64,000 bases of DNA, taken from NCBI RefSeq assembly GCF_023062595.1, contig NZ_JALLAN010000015.1:62001-126000 (forward strand), given 5' to 3'. Below the pieces are notes generated by a model that saw only the letters and a list, made by a program, of their open reading frames with translations, was not told the DNA's origin and made no database searches. The position numbers and the translations under genes are program-made. This DNA is from Arthrobacter rhizosphaerae. Lineage in GTDB: Bacteria > Actinomycetota > Actinomycetes > Actinomycetales > Micrococcaceae. This document shows positions 54,100-62,481 of this stretch, one piece after another. Every line of letters begins with the position of its first letter. Positions within the stretch are counted from its first letter, which is position 1.

Positions 54100-54909
54100 T
54101 CAGTAGCTGGCGGGCGAGCCGTCGTCGGACGAGCGAATGAACTGGGCTGCCAACGCTTCGGAGCCCCTCGCCAGCAGTGCGACGTCGGCCCCCACCAGGA
54201 TGAAGTTGGCGCCATTGTCCAGGTAGCTGCGGGCGGTGTCCGGGTTGAAGGCGTTCACTCCGGCAGGTTTTCCTGCCGCTTTCGCGGCTCCGAGGCAGTG
54301 TTCGACGGCGGCGCGGACCTCGGGGTGTTCCTGCTGTCCCAGTACGCCCATGGAGGCTGCGAGATCCGAGGGCCCAAGGAAGATGGCGTCCACACCGTCC
54401 ACGGCGAGGATCGCCTCCACGGCCTCGACGGCTGTGGTGGTTTCGATCTGGACTGTGACGCTGATGGTTTCGGAGGCCCGGGCGAGGTAATCCGGGATGC
54501 GGTTCCAGCGTGCGGCGCGGGCAAGGGCTGAGCCCACGCCGCGGACCCCGTGGGGAGGGTAGCGGGTGGCGGCCACTGCGGATTCCGCCTCAGGCACCGA
54601 GTTGACCATGGGGATCAGCAGGTTTTGGACGCCCAGGTCCAGGTACTGCTTGATCAGCACAGTGTCGTTCACCGGCGGCCGGACCACCGCTTGGACCGGA
54701 TAGCCGTGGGTTGCCTGGAGCTGGGCCAGGATGGATTCGAGGCCGTTCGGGCTGTGTTCGGCATCCAGCAGGAGCCAGTCAAGGCCTGACCCGGCACAGA
54801 GTTCGGCGATCAGCGGGCTGCCGGAGCAGACCCACATGCCCGCGAGCGGTCGGTCTGCCGCTGCCAGGGCATCCCGGAACGTCTTGTCCGGCTCTATTCG
54901 AAGCGGCAT
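54100..54909 (-). CDS. hpaI: HpcH/HpaI-type aldolase (4-hydroxy-2-oxoheptanedioate aldolase)
   Basis: A 269-residue class II pyruvate aldolase of the HpcH/HpaI family, with the DWLLLDAEHSPN, VQIETTTAVEAVEAIL and AIFLGPSDLAASMG motifs. It splits 4-hydroxy-2-oxoheptanedioate to pyruvate and succinic semialdehyde, the last step of homoprotocatechuate breakdown. It overlaps hpaH by 16 nt and ends the operon. The 131 nt to the GH51 stop hold no feature I can support. Confidence 0.9.
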   Translation of the reverse strand: MPLRIEPDKTFRDALAAADRPLAGMWVCSGSPLIAELCAGSGLDWLLLDAEHSPNGLESILAQLQATHGYPVQAVVRPPVNDTVLIKQYLDLGVQNLLIPMVNSVPEAESAVAATRYPPHGVRGVGSALARAARWNRIPDYLARASETISVTVQIETTTAVEAVEAILAVDGVDAIFLGPSDLAASMGVLGQQEHPEVRAAVEHCLGAAKAAGKPAGVNAFNPDTARSYLDNGANFILVGADVALLARGSEALAAQFIRSSDDGSPASY

Positions 54910-55679
54910 GTGACACTCCCCAGGGGTCCATAGTCGGCATGGACGGTGTCCCCTTTATATACCCACAAGGGGCGGGTGAAGGACCCGGCCAGGATGATGT
55001 CGCCGGCCTTCATGCTGTCCCCGTGGGCCGCAATCTTATTGGCCAGCCAATGGACACCGTTGGCCGGGTGGTCCAGGACACCGGCGGCAACTCCGGTTTC
55101 CTCCACGGTCTGATTCTTGTAGAGGATGGCCGCCACCCAGCGCAGGTCGACCGCGTCGGGCTTAACCGGACGACCACCCACCACCATGGCCCCCATCGCC
55201 GCGTTGTCCGCGATGGTGTCCACGATGGTCCTGCCCTCCATCTCGATCCGGGAATCGAGGATCTCAAGAGCGGGAACCACATAGTCGGTGGCCTTCAGAA
55301 CATCGAAGATGGTGCAGCCCGGGCCCTTGAGCCCGTCCTTCAGGACAAACGCCAGCTCCACCTCCACCCGCGGATGCGTGTACCGGTCCCACTCAACCGA
55401 GCAGCCGGTTTCCAGCACCATGTCATCGAAGATAGCGCCGTAATCCGGTTCAGTGATCCCGGTAGCTGCCTGCATGGCCTTGGACGTGAGGCCGATCTTC
55501 CGCCCCACCAGGGTCCTGCCGGCGTCCTCATTCCGGCGGCGCCACAGCTGCTGCACCGCGTAGGAATCCTCCACTGTCATCTCCGGATAGCGGGCTGTCA
55601 GGCGGGGGACGGGTATTCGCCTCCGGCCGGCTTCGAGCAGTTCGTCGGCGATGGCCTCGACCGTCTTGGTATCCAGCAT
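54894..55679 (-). CDS. hpaH: 2-oxohept-4-ene-1,7-dioate hydratase
   Basis: A 261-residue hydratase of the HpaH/MhpD/FAH-related family. Recognisable segments are VGRKIGLTSKAMQ, HPRVEVELAFVL and GVHWLANKIAAHG. It hydrates 2-oxohept-4-ene-1,7-dioate to 4-hydroxy-2-oxoheptanedioate for HpaI, using Mg. It starts 2 nt after hpaD's stop and overlaps hpaI by 16 nt, indicating strict coupling. Confidence 0.9.
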   Translation of the reverse strand: MLDTKTVEAIADELLEAGRRRIPVPRLTARYPEMTVEDSYAVQQLWRRRNEDAGRTLVGRKIGLTSKAMQAATGITEPDYGAIFDDMVLETGCSVEWDRYTHPRVEVELAFVLKDGLKGPGCTIFDVLKATDYVVPALEILDSRIEMEGRTIVDTIADNAAMGAMVVGGRPVKPDAVDLRWVAAILYKNQTVEETGVAAGVLDHPANGVHWLANKIAAHGDSMKAGDIILAGSFTRPLWVYKGDTVHADYGPLGSVTCRFE

Positions 55680-55681
55680 GG

Positions 55682-56782
55682 CTAGAGCTGCGCTCCCAGC
55701 TTGAAGCCTGTCTTTTCCCCGGCGTCCGCATCACCGGAATCGGCGCCTTCCTTGCGGGTGTAGGAGAACCCGTCAGCACCCACGGTGACTGCCATCTCGC
55801 TCTTTTCCTCGCGTTCGATGACGGGCTGCGGGTTGCCGTCCAGGTCCAGGACCAGGGAGGCCTCGGTGTACCAGGAGGGGACAACCGGGTTTCCCCACCA
55901 GTCTCGGCGCTGGTTGTCGTGGACGTCCCAGGTCACCACGGGGTTGTCGGGGTCGCCGGTGTAGTAGTCCTGGGTGTAGATCTCGATCCGGTGGCCGTCC
56001 GGATCCAGGATGTAGAGGTAGAACGCGTTGGACACGCCGTGCCTGCCGGGGCCGCGTTCGATCCTGTCGCTGATGCGCAGGGCGCCCATCTTGTCGCAGA
56101 TCTGGATGATGTTGTGCTTCTCGTGCGTGGCGAACGCGACGTGGTGCATGCGGGGTCCGTTGCCGCCGGTGAGGGCGGTGTCGTGGACTGTCTGCTTGCG
56201 GTGCATCCATGCGGCATAGGTGACGCCGTCTGAGTCCTGGATGTCTTCGGAGACGCGGAAGCCGAGGTCTTCGAGGTATTTACGGCCGCGGGGGACATCC
56301 GGGGTGACCTGGTTGAAGTGGTCCAGGCGTACCAGCTCGCCGGCGGAGTAGAGGTCGTAGCGCTGCGTGAGGCGTTCCACGTGCTGCACGTCGTAGAAGA
56401 ACTCGTACGGGAATCCCAGCGGGTCCTCCACCCGGACGGAGTCGCCGATTCCCTTCGTGAAGCCGTCCTTGCGGCGTTCGGTCCGGCAGCCGAGTTCCTT
56501 GTAGTAGGCCTCGGCGGCGTCCACCTCGGCGGGGGACTTGACCCGGTAGGCAAACGCTGCGACGGCGGCAATGGGTCCCTTGCGGAGCACCAGGTTGTGG
56601 TGGATGAACTCCTCCAGGGAGCGCAGGTAGATCGCGTTTTCATCTTCCTCGGTGACGTGCAGGCCCAGCAGGTCCACGTAGAACTCGCGGGACTTGGCGA
56701 GGTCAGTGACCACGATCTCCATGTAGGCGCAGCGGACGATGTCCGGTGCCGGGACAGAAGGGGTGGGGACGAAATTTGTCAT
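55682..56782 (-). CDS. hpaD: Homoprotocatechuate 2,3-dioxygenase
   Basis: A 366-residue extradiol ring-cleavage dioxygenase. The metal ligands H155, H214 and E267 and the active-site H200 and Y257 are all at the residue numbers used for the Brevibacterium fuscum enzyme and its Arthrobacter globiformis Mn-dependent relative. It opens 3,4-dihydroxyphenylacetate between carbons 2 and 3 to 5-carboxymethyl-2-hydroxymuconate semialdehyde. The metal (Fe or Mn) cannot be told from sequence. I chose the ATG ending at 56782, where family homology starts. It is 43 nt after hpaE and 2 nt before hpaH. Confidence 0.95.
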   Translation of the reverse strand: MTNFVPTPSVPAPDIVRCAYMEIVVTDLAKSREFYVDLLGLHVTEEDENAIYLRSLEEFIHHNLVLRKGPIAAVAAFAYRVKSPAEVDAAEAYYKELGCRTERRKDGFTKGIGDSVRVEDPLGFPYEFFYDVQHVERLTQRYDLYSAGELVRLDHFNQVTPDVPRGRKYLEDLGFRVSEDIQDSDGVTYAAWMHRKQTVHDTALTGGNGPRMHHVAFATHEKHNIIQICDKMGALRISDRIERGPGRHGVSNAFYLYILDPDGHRIEIYTQDYYTGDPDNPVVTWDVHDNQRRDWWGNPVVPSWYTEASLVLDLDGNPQPVIEREEKSEMAVTVGADGFSYTRKEGADSGDADAGEKTGFKLGAQL

Positions 56783-56825
56783 GGGATTCTCTCTTCTTTG
56801 AGGAGGTAGGGCGGACAGCCGGAGG

Positions 56826-58367
56826 TTAGCCCTCGTTGGCGGCCGAGGCTTCGATGTTGCCGAACTTGGGGGTGTGGACGATGCCAAGGGTGATGTGGAC
56901 TGCCTGCTGGTCGGTGTAGAAATCGATGGAGCGGTAGCCGCCCTCGTGGCCCAGGCCGGATGCCTTGACGCCGCCGAACGGTGTGCGCAGGTCGCGGACA
57001 TTGTGGCTGTTCAGCCAGACCATGCCGGCCTCGACGTTCTGGGAGAAGTTGTGCGCCCGGTTCAGGTTCTGCGTCCAGATGTAAGCCGCCAGGCCGTAAC
57101 GGGTGTTGTTCGCCAGAGCGAGGGCCTCGTCGTCGTTCTCAAAAGGGGTGATGGCGACGACGGGGCCGAAGATCTCCTCCTGGAAGATCCGCGCGTCGGG
57201 GGAGACATCGGCGAAGACGGTGGGGGCGATGTAGTTGCCTTCGGGCAGGTGGTCCGGGCGTCCGCCGCCGGCCAGGAGCCGGCCTTCGGACTTGCCGATC
57301 TCCACGTAGGAGGCCACCTTCTGGTAGTGCTCGGGGTGGACCAGGGCGCCCACCTCCGTTTTGGGATCGTGGGGATCACCGACGACGATGTTCTTCGCGC
57401 GCGCGGCGTACTTTTCGCAGAACTCGTCGTAGACCGCGCGCTCCACCAGGATGCGGGAACCTGCGGTACAGCGTTCGCCGTTCAAGGAGAACACGCCGAA
57501 CAAGGCCGAATCGATTGCGGCGTCCAGGTCGGCGTCGGCGAATACGACGCAGGGGGACTTGCCGCCGAGTTCCATGGAGAGGCCCTTGAGGTTGGCTGCG
57601 GCGTTCCGGAAGATCGTCTGGCCGGTGGTGGTCTCGCCGGTGAAGGAGATCAGCGGCACGTCGGGGTGCTTGACCAGGGCGTCGCCGGCCTCCTCGCCCA
57701 GGCCGTTGACCAGGTTGAACACGCCGTCCGGCAGGCCGGCGTTCTTGAAGATCGTCGCCCAGAGCGACGCCGACAGCGGTGTGAACTCAGCGGGCTTGAG
57801 TACCACGGTGTTGCCGGTGGCCAGGGCCGGGGCGAGCTTCCAGGACTCCAGCATGAACGGGGTGTTCCAGGGGGTGATGAGCCCGGCGACACCGATCGGC
57901 TTGCGGTTCACGTAGTTGATCTGCGAGCCCGGGACCTTCATGGCGTCATCGAACTGGGCCACGATCAGGTCCGCAAAGAAGCGGAAGTTTTCAGCCGCCC
58001 GCAGGGCCTGGCCCTTGGCCTGCGTGATGGGCAGACCGGTGTCAAAGGTTTCCAGCTCGGCGAGGCGGGCTTCCTGCGCTTCGACGGCGTCGGCAATTTT
58101 GTTCATGACGCGGGCACGCTCGCGGGGCTTCATCCTCGGCCACGGGCCACTAACGAACGCTTCCCGCGCGGCGGCGACTGCCAGGTCGATGTCTTCCTTT
58201 TGCCCGGCGGCGGCAGTGGCGTAGTTCTGGTTGGACACCGGATCCAGGACGTCGAAGGTCTTGCCGCCCACGGAATCCACAAATTCGCCGTTGATGTAGT
58301 GCTGAATGTGGGTGGGCAGGTCCTGCGGTACGAAGTGGGTTTTGGCTGCCTCTGCAGTGAACGTCAT
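56826..58367 (-). CDS. hpaE: 5-carboxymethyl-2-hydroxymuconate semialdehyde dehydrogenase
   Basis: A 513-residue aldehyde dehydrogenase. The catalytic Cys is in NGERCTAGSR, the base Glu in MELGGKSPC, and the cofactor-site segment is FTGETTTGQ. It oxidises the ring-cleavage product of HpaD with NAD+. Similarity to HpaE rather than BetB, and its place next to hpaD, fix the role. I use the ATG ending at 58367; the frame opens 20 codons earlier without a site. Confidence 0.9.
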   Translation of the reverse strand: MTFTAEAAKTHFVPQDLPTHIQHYINGEFVDSVGGKTFDVLDPVSNQNYATAAAGQKEDIDLAVAAAREAFVSGPWPRMKPRERARVMNKIADAVEAQEARLAELETFDTGLPITQAKGQALRAAENFRFFADLIVAQFDDAMKVPGSQINYVNRKPIGVAGLITPWNTPFMLESWKLAPALATGNTVVLKPAEFTPLSASLWATIFKNAGLPDGVFNLVNGLGEEAGDALVKHPDVPLISFTGETTTGQTIFRNAAANLKGLSMELGGKSPCVVFADADLDAAIDSALFGVFSLNGERCTAGSRILVERAVYDEFCEKYAARAKNIVVGDPHDPKTEVGALVHPEHYQKVASYVEIGKSEGRLLAGGGRPDHLPEGNYIAPTVFADVSPDARIFQEEIFGPVVAITPFENDDEALALANNTRYGLAAYIWTQNLNRAHNFSQNVEAGMVWLNSHNVRDLRTPFGGVKASGLGHEGGYRSIDFYTDQQAVHITLGIVHTPKFGNIEASAANEG

Positions 58368-58426
58368 TGTTGTTTCCTTACTACTGCTGGTGGGCTCATG
58401 GCTGGGGTTTGCGGGCGGGAAGTGCA

Positions 58427-59152
58427 TCAGAGATTCTTGGCCTGGCTGAGATAGGCGTCCAGGGTGGCGGATCGGTGCAGCCGCGCGGCTTTTTCGATTT
58501 CGTCGGCGTCGGCTCCGGTTTCGATGAGCCGCAGGAGAGCCTCGTGCTCGTCCACGGATTCGTGGGCGCGGCCGGGGACGAAACGAAAGGTGGAGGACCG
58601 GAGGGAGGCCAACCGGTTCCAGCCGCGGTGGACCAGGTCAAGGAGGTGCGGGTTGGGGCAGTGTTCAAAGAGGACACTGTGGAAGTCCTGGTTCAAGTGG
58701 GTGAAGCGGACCGGGTCAAAATGTTTCAGGCATTCCCGCATTTCCGCGTTCACCTCGCGGGCGCGGGCGATGTCCGTCCCGCCAATCAGGGGTGCGGACA
58801 GTGCGGTGGCCGCTCCTTCCACAATGCTTAGCGTCTGCATGGTGTACAGGTATTCGGTGGGATCGATCCCGGCCACGGTGGCTCCGACATTACGCTCGAA
58901 CTTCACCAGGCCTTCAGCCTCGAGCCGCCGGATGGCTTCCCGGACGGGGACCACGCTGAACCCGAGGTCCTTGGCAATGGTGCCCAGTACAAGGCGGTAG
59001 CCGGGGGAGTACGTGCCATCAACAATCCACGATTTCACCGCCTCGTAGGCCTGCTCTGATTTGCTGCGGGCCGCGGCGGTGGGGGCGATGGCACTCGTGC
59101 TGGTACCTGCGGTCATGGGGGCCGGACCGGTGGCCGTTGCCGTTTCAGTCAT
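58427..59152 (-). CDS. GntR-family regulator of the homoprotocatechuate operon
   Basis: A 241-residue GntR regulator of the FadR/VanR subgroup. An N-terminal low-complexity Thr/Ala-rich region is followed by the winged HTH (SEQAYEAVKSWIVDGTYSPG, VPVREAIRRLEAEGLV) and a helical FCD-like effector domain with a metal-site-like DFHSVLFEHCPN. It is the second gene of the operon it probably controls and overlaps the fusion gene's stop (ATGA). The palindrome at 60658-60669 is its likely operator. Effector unknown; an intermediate of the pathway is likely. Confidence 0.88.
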   Translation of the reverse strand: MTETATATGPAPMTAGTSTSAIAPTAAARSKSEQAYEAVKSWIVDGTYSPGYRLVLGTIAKDLGFSVVPVREAIRRLEAEGLVKFERNVGATVAGIDPTEYLYTMQTLSIVEGAATALSAPLIGGTDIARAREVNAEMRECLKHFDPVRFTHLNQDFHSVLFEHCPNPHLLDLVHRGWNRLASLRSSTFRFVPGRAHESVDEHEALLRLIETGADADEIEKAARLHRSATLDAYLSQAKNL

Positions 59153-60633
59153 TCGCTTTGCCTGCTTCCCATTGCGTCCCATTCGTTGTACTTGGCCCGC
59201 CATTCGGCGTTCAGTGGGTAGAGCCCGTCAACGCTGTGGCCCTTCTCTACCATTTCGGCGATGAAGGTTTCCTCGCGCTCCTGGACGATGGAGTCGTCGG
59301 CCACTTCCTCGGCCATCGCCGGCGGGATCACCAGGATGCCGTCCGCATCCGCCACGATGATGTCCCCCGGCTGCACCGTGGTCCCGCCACAGGCGATCGT
59401 TATGTCCGTGTCCCACGGGATGTGGCGGCGGCCCAGCACGGCCGGGTGGGGGTTGGCGTAGTAGGTGGGCAGCTCCATGGCAGCCACCGCGGAGAAGTCG
59501 CGGACCCCGCCGTCGGTAATGATGGCGGCGGCGCCGCGCACCTGGGCCCGCAGGGCCAGGATGTCACCGATAGTGCCTGTACCCTTCTCGCCGCGGGCTT
59601 CCATGACCAGGATTTCGCCCTCGTTGACCGAATCGATGGCACGTTTCTGGGCGTTGAAGCCGCCGCCGTGGGTCTTGAAGAGATCCTCGCGGTTGGGGAC
59701 GTAGCGCAGCGTCCGGGCCAGGCCCACGATCCGCTTTTCGGGCCGGGTGGAGGTGAGGCCGTCAATGCTGACGTTGTTCAGGCCGCGCTTGCGCAGCTGC
59801 GAGGATAGCGTGGCAGTGCAGACGCTCTCCAGTTTGGCCTTCAGCTCTGGGCTCAGTCGTGGAGCGGCCGCGGCATCGGCGGCCGGCAGGCCTGCCGCAG
59901 CGCGTGAACCGTACGCCTCTTCCCGCTGCAGGTCATCAACCTTGGGCTGGGCACCAAAGTCTGCGAACGGCGTCGTGCCTTCCTCCACCCGGGTCACCAG
60001 GCGCCCGGTGGTCAGCGTCCCGTCCGCAGTGCCGACCTCGACCTCCAGCACGTCGCCGGGTTTCGCGACGGACGCGCCGGCAGGAGTGCCGGTCAGGATG
60101 ATGTCACCCTCCTCGAGGGTGAGCAGCTGCGACAGGTCCGCTACCAGGCGGTCGAACGGGAAGAGCAGGTCTTCGGTGGTGTCGTCCTGGACGAGATCCC
60201 CGTTGTGCCAGGCGCGGATGCGCAGCCGGGCGGGGTTGACGGCGTCTGCCGGGATCAGTGCCGGGCCCACTGGAGTGAACCCGTCGCCGCCTTTGGACCG
60301 GAGGTTGGAACCTTTGTCCGCATAGCGCAGGTCGTAGACGCCGAGGTCGTTACTCGCGGTGATCGCTGCTACGTGGCTCCAGGCGTCCTCGAGGTTGACG
60401 CGCCGGGCGGCCTTGCCAATCACGAGGGCGATTTCGCCCTCGTAACCGAGCAGCTCGCAGCCGGCCGGACGCTCCACGGCGTTTCCGGACATAGCCAGCG
60501 ACGACGAGGGTTTGAGGAAGTAGGACGGCTGGGCAGGAGTTCGCCCCCGCTGGGCGGCACGGCTCGGGTAGTTGATGTGCACCGCGATCACCTTGCGTGC
60601 CGCTGCCAGGGTGTCCCCGTTGACCTGCTCCAA
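59149..60633 (-). CDS. Fusion of a FAH-type isomerase (HpaG-like) and a RraA/HMG-aldolase-like domain
   Basis: A 494-residue single frame. Residues 1-217 are a fumarylacetoacetate-hydrolase fold with the metal ligands in GYEGE (E65, E67) and SND (D96), and LTGTPAG at 180-186. Residues 261-494 are a RraA-like domain with the DGGVRD motif (R378, D379) of class II HMG/CHA aldolases. HpaG of E. coli instead has two FAH domains doing OPET decarboxylation and HHDD isomerisation. Here the RraA part may take the decarboxylase role, since related enzymes decarboxylate oxaloacetate. The start is TTG ending at 60633, chosen for GAGGAG 6 nt upstream and homology; a longer frame upstream lies over the promoter. 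Confidence 0.88.
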   Translation of the reverse strand: MEQVNGDTLAAARKVIAVHINYPSRAAQRGRTPAQPSYFLKPSSSLAMSGNAVERPAGCELLGYEGEIALVIGKAARRVNLEDAWSHVAAITASNDLGVYDLRYADKGSNLRSKGGDGFTPVGPALIPADAVNPARLRIRAWHNGDLVQDDTTEDLLFPFDRLVADLSQLLTLEEGDIILTGTPAGASVAKPGDVLEVEVGTADGTLTTGRLVTRVEEGTTPFADFGAQPKVDDLQREEAYGSRAAAGLPAADAAAAPRLSPELKAKLESVCTATLSSQLRKRGLNNVSIDGLTSTRPEKRIVGLARTLRYVPNREDLFKTHGGGFNAQKRAIDSVNEGEILVMEARGEKGTGTIGDILALRAQVRGAAAIITDGGVRDFSAVAAMELPTYYANPHPAVLGRRHIPWDTDITIACGGTTVQPGDIIVADADGILVIPPAMAEEVADDSIVQEREETFIAEMVEKGHSVDGLYPLNAEWRAKYNEWDAMGSRQSE

Positions 60634-60639
60634 AGCTGT

Positions 60640-60645
60640 CTCCTC
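60640..60645 (-). promoter_or_regulatory. Ribosome binding site fixing the TTG start of the FAH-RraA gene
   Basis: GAGGAG lies 6 nt before the TTG ending at 60633. No ATG or GTG near the family N-terminus has a comparable site, so this decides the unusual start. Confidence 0.65.
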
Positions 60646-60657
60646 ATTAAGTACGAA

Positions 60658-60699
60658 ATCGTATACGATCACTATCGCGTATTGACCTGCGCGCGTCAA
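60658..60699 (-). promoter_or_regulatory. Promoter and GntR operator of the homoprotocatechuate operon
   Basis: On the - strand, TTGACG (60694-60699) and GATAGT (60671-60676) form a -35/-10 pair with an exact 17-nt spacer. Immediately downstream, ATCGTATACGAT (60658-60669) is a perfect 12-bp palindrome of the GTATAC-centred form used by FadR/VanR-type GntR regulators. A regulator bound there would block transcription. It lies 24 nt upstream of the TTG start. Confidence 0.7.
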
Positions 60700-60723
60700 C
60701 CCCCATGCCTGCCGATTAACAGA

Positions 60724-60753
60724 GGCGGGCCGCCCACTCATGGACGGCCCGCC
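60724..60753 (-). terminator. Terminator-like hairpin after the importer lipoprotein gene
   Basis: GGCGGGCCG and CGGCCCGCC form a perfect 9-bp stem with a 12-nt loop, 19 nt after the lipoprotein stop on the - strand. It is followed by a weakly T-rich stretch (TCTGTTAAT). It separates the sugar importer from the homoprotocatechuate promoter. Confidence 0.7.
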
Positions 60754-60772
60754 TGCATTAACTGGGGAGAGA

Positions 60773-62419
60773 CTACTTGGACGTCTTCCAAGCTGCCTGG
60801 TAGATCTCGATGTAGCGGTCGGCGCCGAGATCGGTGAGGTTTTTCTGGAACTCGGCCCAGTGCTCATCGCTGTTGATATCGCGGACGCCGGTGACGAACT
60901 CCGCGCTGGCCCGGACGATGAAGCTCTCCACGTTGGTCTGGATCGTCCCGAGCTCCTTCGCGGTGTCGCCGGTCACTGTGGCGTCCCAGTACGGAAACGC
61001 CTCGTCGGACTCGTGACCCTCGTAGAGCTTCGTGGCCTCGAACAGGCGGCGCTCATAGCCGGTGGGCTCGTAGAGCTCCGTGGAGTAGACCTGCCGCTCC
61101 CGGAATTCAGCGTCGCTGAAGAACTGAGCTACGGCGCCCCAGGAATTGTTCACGCCTTCGCCCTTGGCCGGCCTGAGGGTCTTGAACAGCGGCTGGAGGG
61201 TATCGTCCAGAGCCACGTCGCCCGCGTCGGCCTTGACCCAGTTGACGCCCTCGACACCGTACTCGCCCTGCATGTGACCCTCATGGGAAAAGATGAAATC
61301 CATGATCTGCATGAGCTTCTGCTGCTTTGCCTCACTCGAGCGGTTTGTGATGACGAAGGACGCGCCACCTGCGCTGGGGACACCACCACCAAAGAAAGTG
61401 CCGTCGCCGTTCGGTCCGGTCAGCGGCGGGACTGCGTCGTACTGCGTATACCGCCCGTCCGGGTTACCGGCTTTGACGAAGCTCGGGTGCAGTATGGTCA
61501 CCGACCCAAGGACCACGCCGTCGGCGCTGTTGCCCTTGGCGCTGAGCGCCTCGCCGTTCTGTGTGAAGGCGGCCTCGTCAATCAATCCGCCCTTGTACAG
61601 GGAGTTGACGTAGGAGATGCCCGCGCGCCATTCGTCGCGGGTGGGCTGCAGGACCACCTTGCCGTCGACGGCCCCGAGTGAAGTCGGGTTGGCGCCGGCC
61701 GCGTTCGCGGACGGGGTCGCGGTATAGACGAACGGGTTCATCAGGTACGGGAGAACCGAGCTGCCGACCAACCCGGAGAGCGGGATCTCGTCGGCTTTGC
61801 CGTTGCCGTTGGGATCCTTGCTCTTGAACGCCTCCAGCACGCTCCGCAGTTCCTCGGGCGTGGTGGGCTGCTTGAGGCCCAGCTTCTCCAACCAGGCGGA
61901 ATTCATCCACAGCTTTGCAGGATACGAGCAGTGGAAACAGTCGTTCCACACGGGAAGCCCCCACATAGTCCCGTCCGTGGATGTTGCCATCTTCTTGAAG
62001 TCGGGTTCTTTCGCGAACGCGGCGGTGATGTTCGGGGTGTCATCGCCGATCAGCTCATCGAGCGGCAGAAGCACACCCTGCTTACCGAGCTTCACCAGCT
62101 CCTCGTTGGTGAACTGGTCCACCCAAGGAACCAGCATGTAGGCGTCGGGGTAGTCGCCGCTCGCGAGTGAAACCTGGCGTTTCTCCGCGGCCCCGGCTCC
62201 GTCGTAGGTGGTCGTCTCGAACTGGAGGTCGACGTCGAACTTCTCTTCGAGCACCTTCGTGAACGCATTGTCATCCAGGTCACCGTCCTTGCCTTGGGGA
62301 GCGAAGATGGTGATCACTTCATCTGGAGTGGTTGCCGGTCCCGAGGAACATGCGGAGAGCGCAAGGGCCGATACGGCTACTGCCGCTCCGACCGCCGCCC
62401 GGGCGAATCTGCTGGTCAT
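60773..62419 (-). CDS. Extracellular solute-binding lipoprotein (LplA-like)
   Basis: A 548-residue lipoprotein. The signal peptide is followed by the lipobox cysteine C24 (LSAC) and a family 1 sugar-binding fold, e.g. SLASGDYPDAYMLVPWVDQF and MWGLPVWNDCFHCSYPAKLWMN. Its size and pairing with two YtcP/LplB-type permeases indicate import of an oligosaccharide; the sugar is unknown. I use the ATG ending at 62419 (AAAGG 8 nt upstream); the frame upstream runs through permease sequence in another register. It is the last gene of this run and is followed by a hairpin terminator. Confidence 0.9.
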   Translation of the reverse strand: MTSRFARAAVGAAVAVSALALSACSSGPATTPDEVITIFAPQGKDGDLDDNAFTKVLEEKFDVDLQFETTTYDGAGAAEKRQVSLASGDYPDAYMLVPWVDQFTNEELVKLGKQGVLLPLDELIGDDTPNITAAFAKEPDFKKMATSTDGTMWGLPVWNDCFHCSYPAKLWMNSAWLEKLGLKQPTTPEELRSVLEAFKSKDPNGNGKADEIPLSGLVGSSVLPYLMNPFVYTATPSANAAGANPTSLGAVDGKVVLQPTRDEWRAGISYVNSLYKGGLIDEAAFTQNGEALSAKGNSADGVVLGSVTILHPSFVKAGNPDGRYTQYDAVPPLTGPNGDGTFFGGGVPSAGGASFVITNRSSEAKQQKLMQIMDFIFSHEGHMQGEYGVEGVNWVKADAGDVALDDTLQPLFKTLRPAKGEGVNNSWGAVAQFFSDAEFRERQVYSTELYEPTGYERRLFEATKLYEGHESDEAFPYWDATVTGDTAKELGTIQTNVESFIVRASAEFVTGVRDINSDEHWAEFQKNLTDLGADRYIEIYQAAWKTSK

Positions 62420-62481
62420 CTTTGAATGCCTTTCATTGAGGAGTTGACCTGATGTGAGGGGAATTGGTGAGCGCACATGGA

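Noticed and set aside
56874..58454. 526-codon + strand frame opposite hpaE
   Set aside because: The - strand frame is a clear aldehyde dehydrogenase; the + strand product is Gly/Val-rich shadow sequence.
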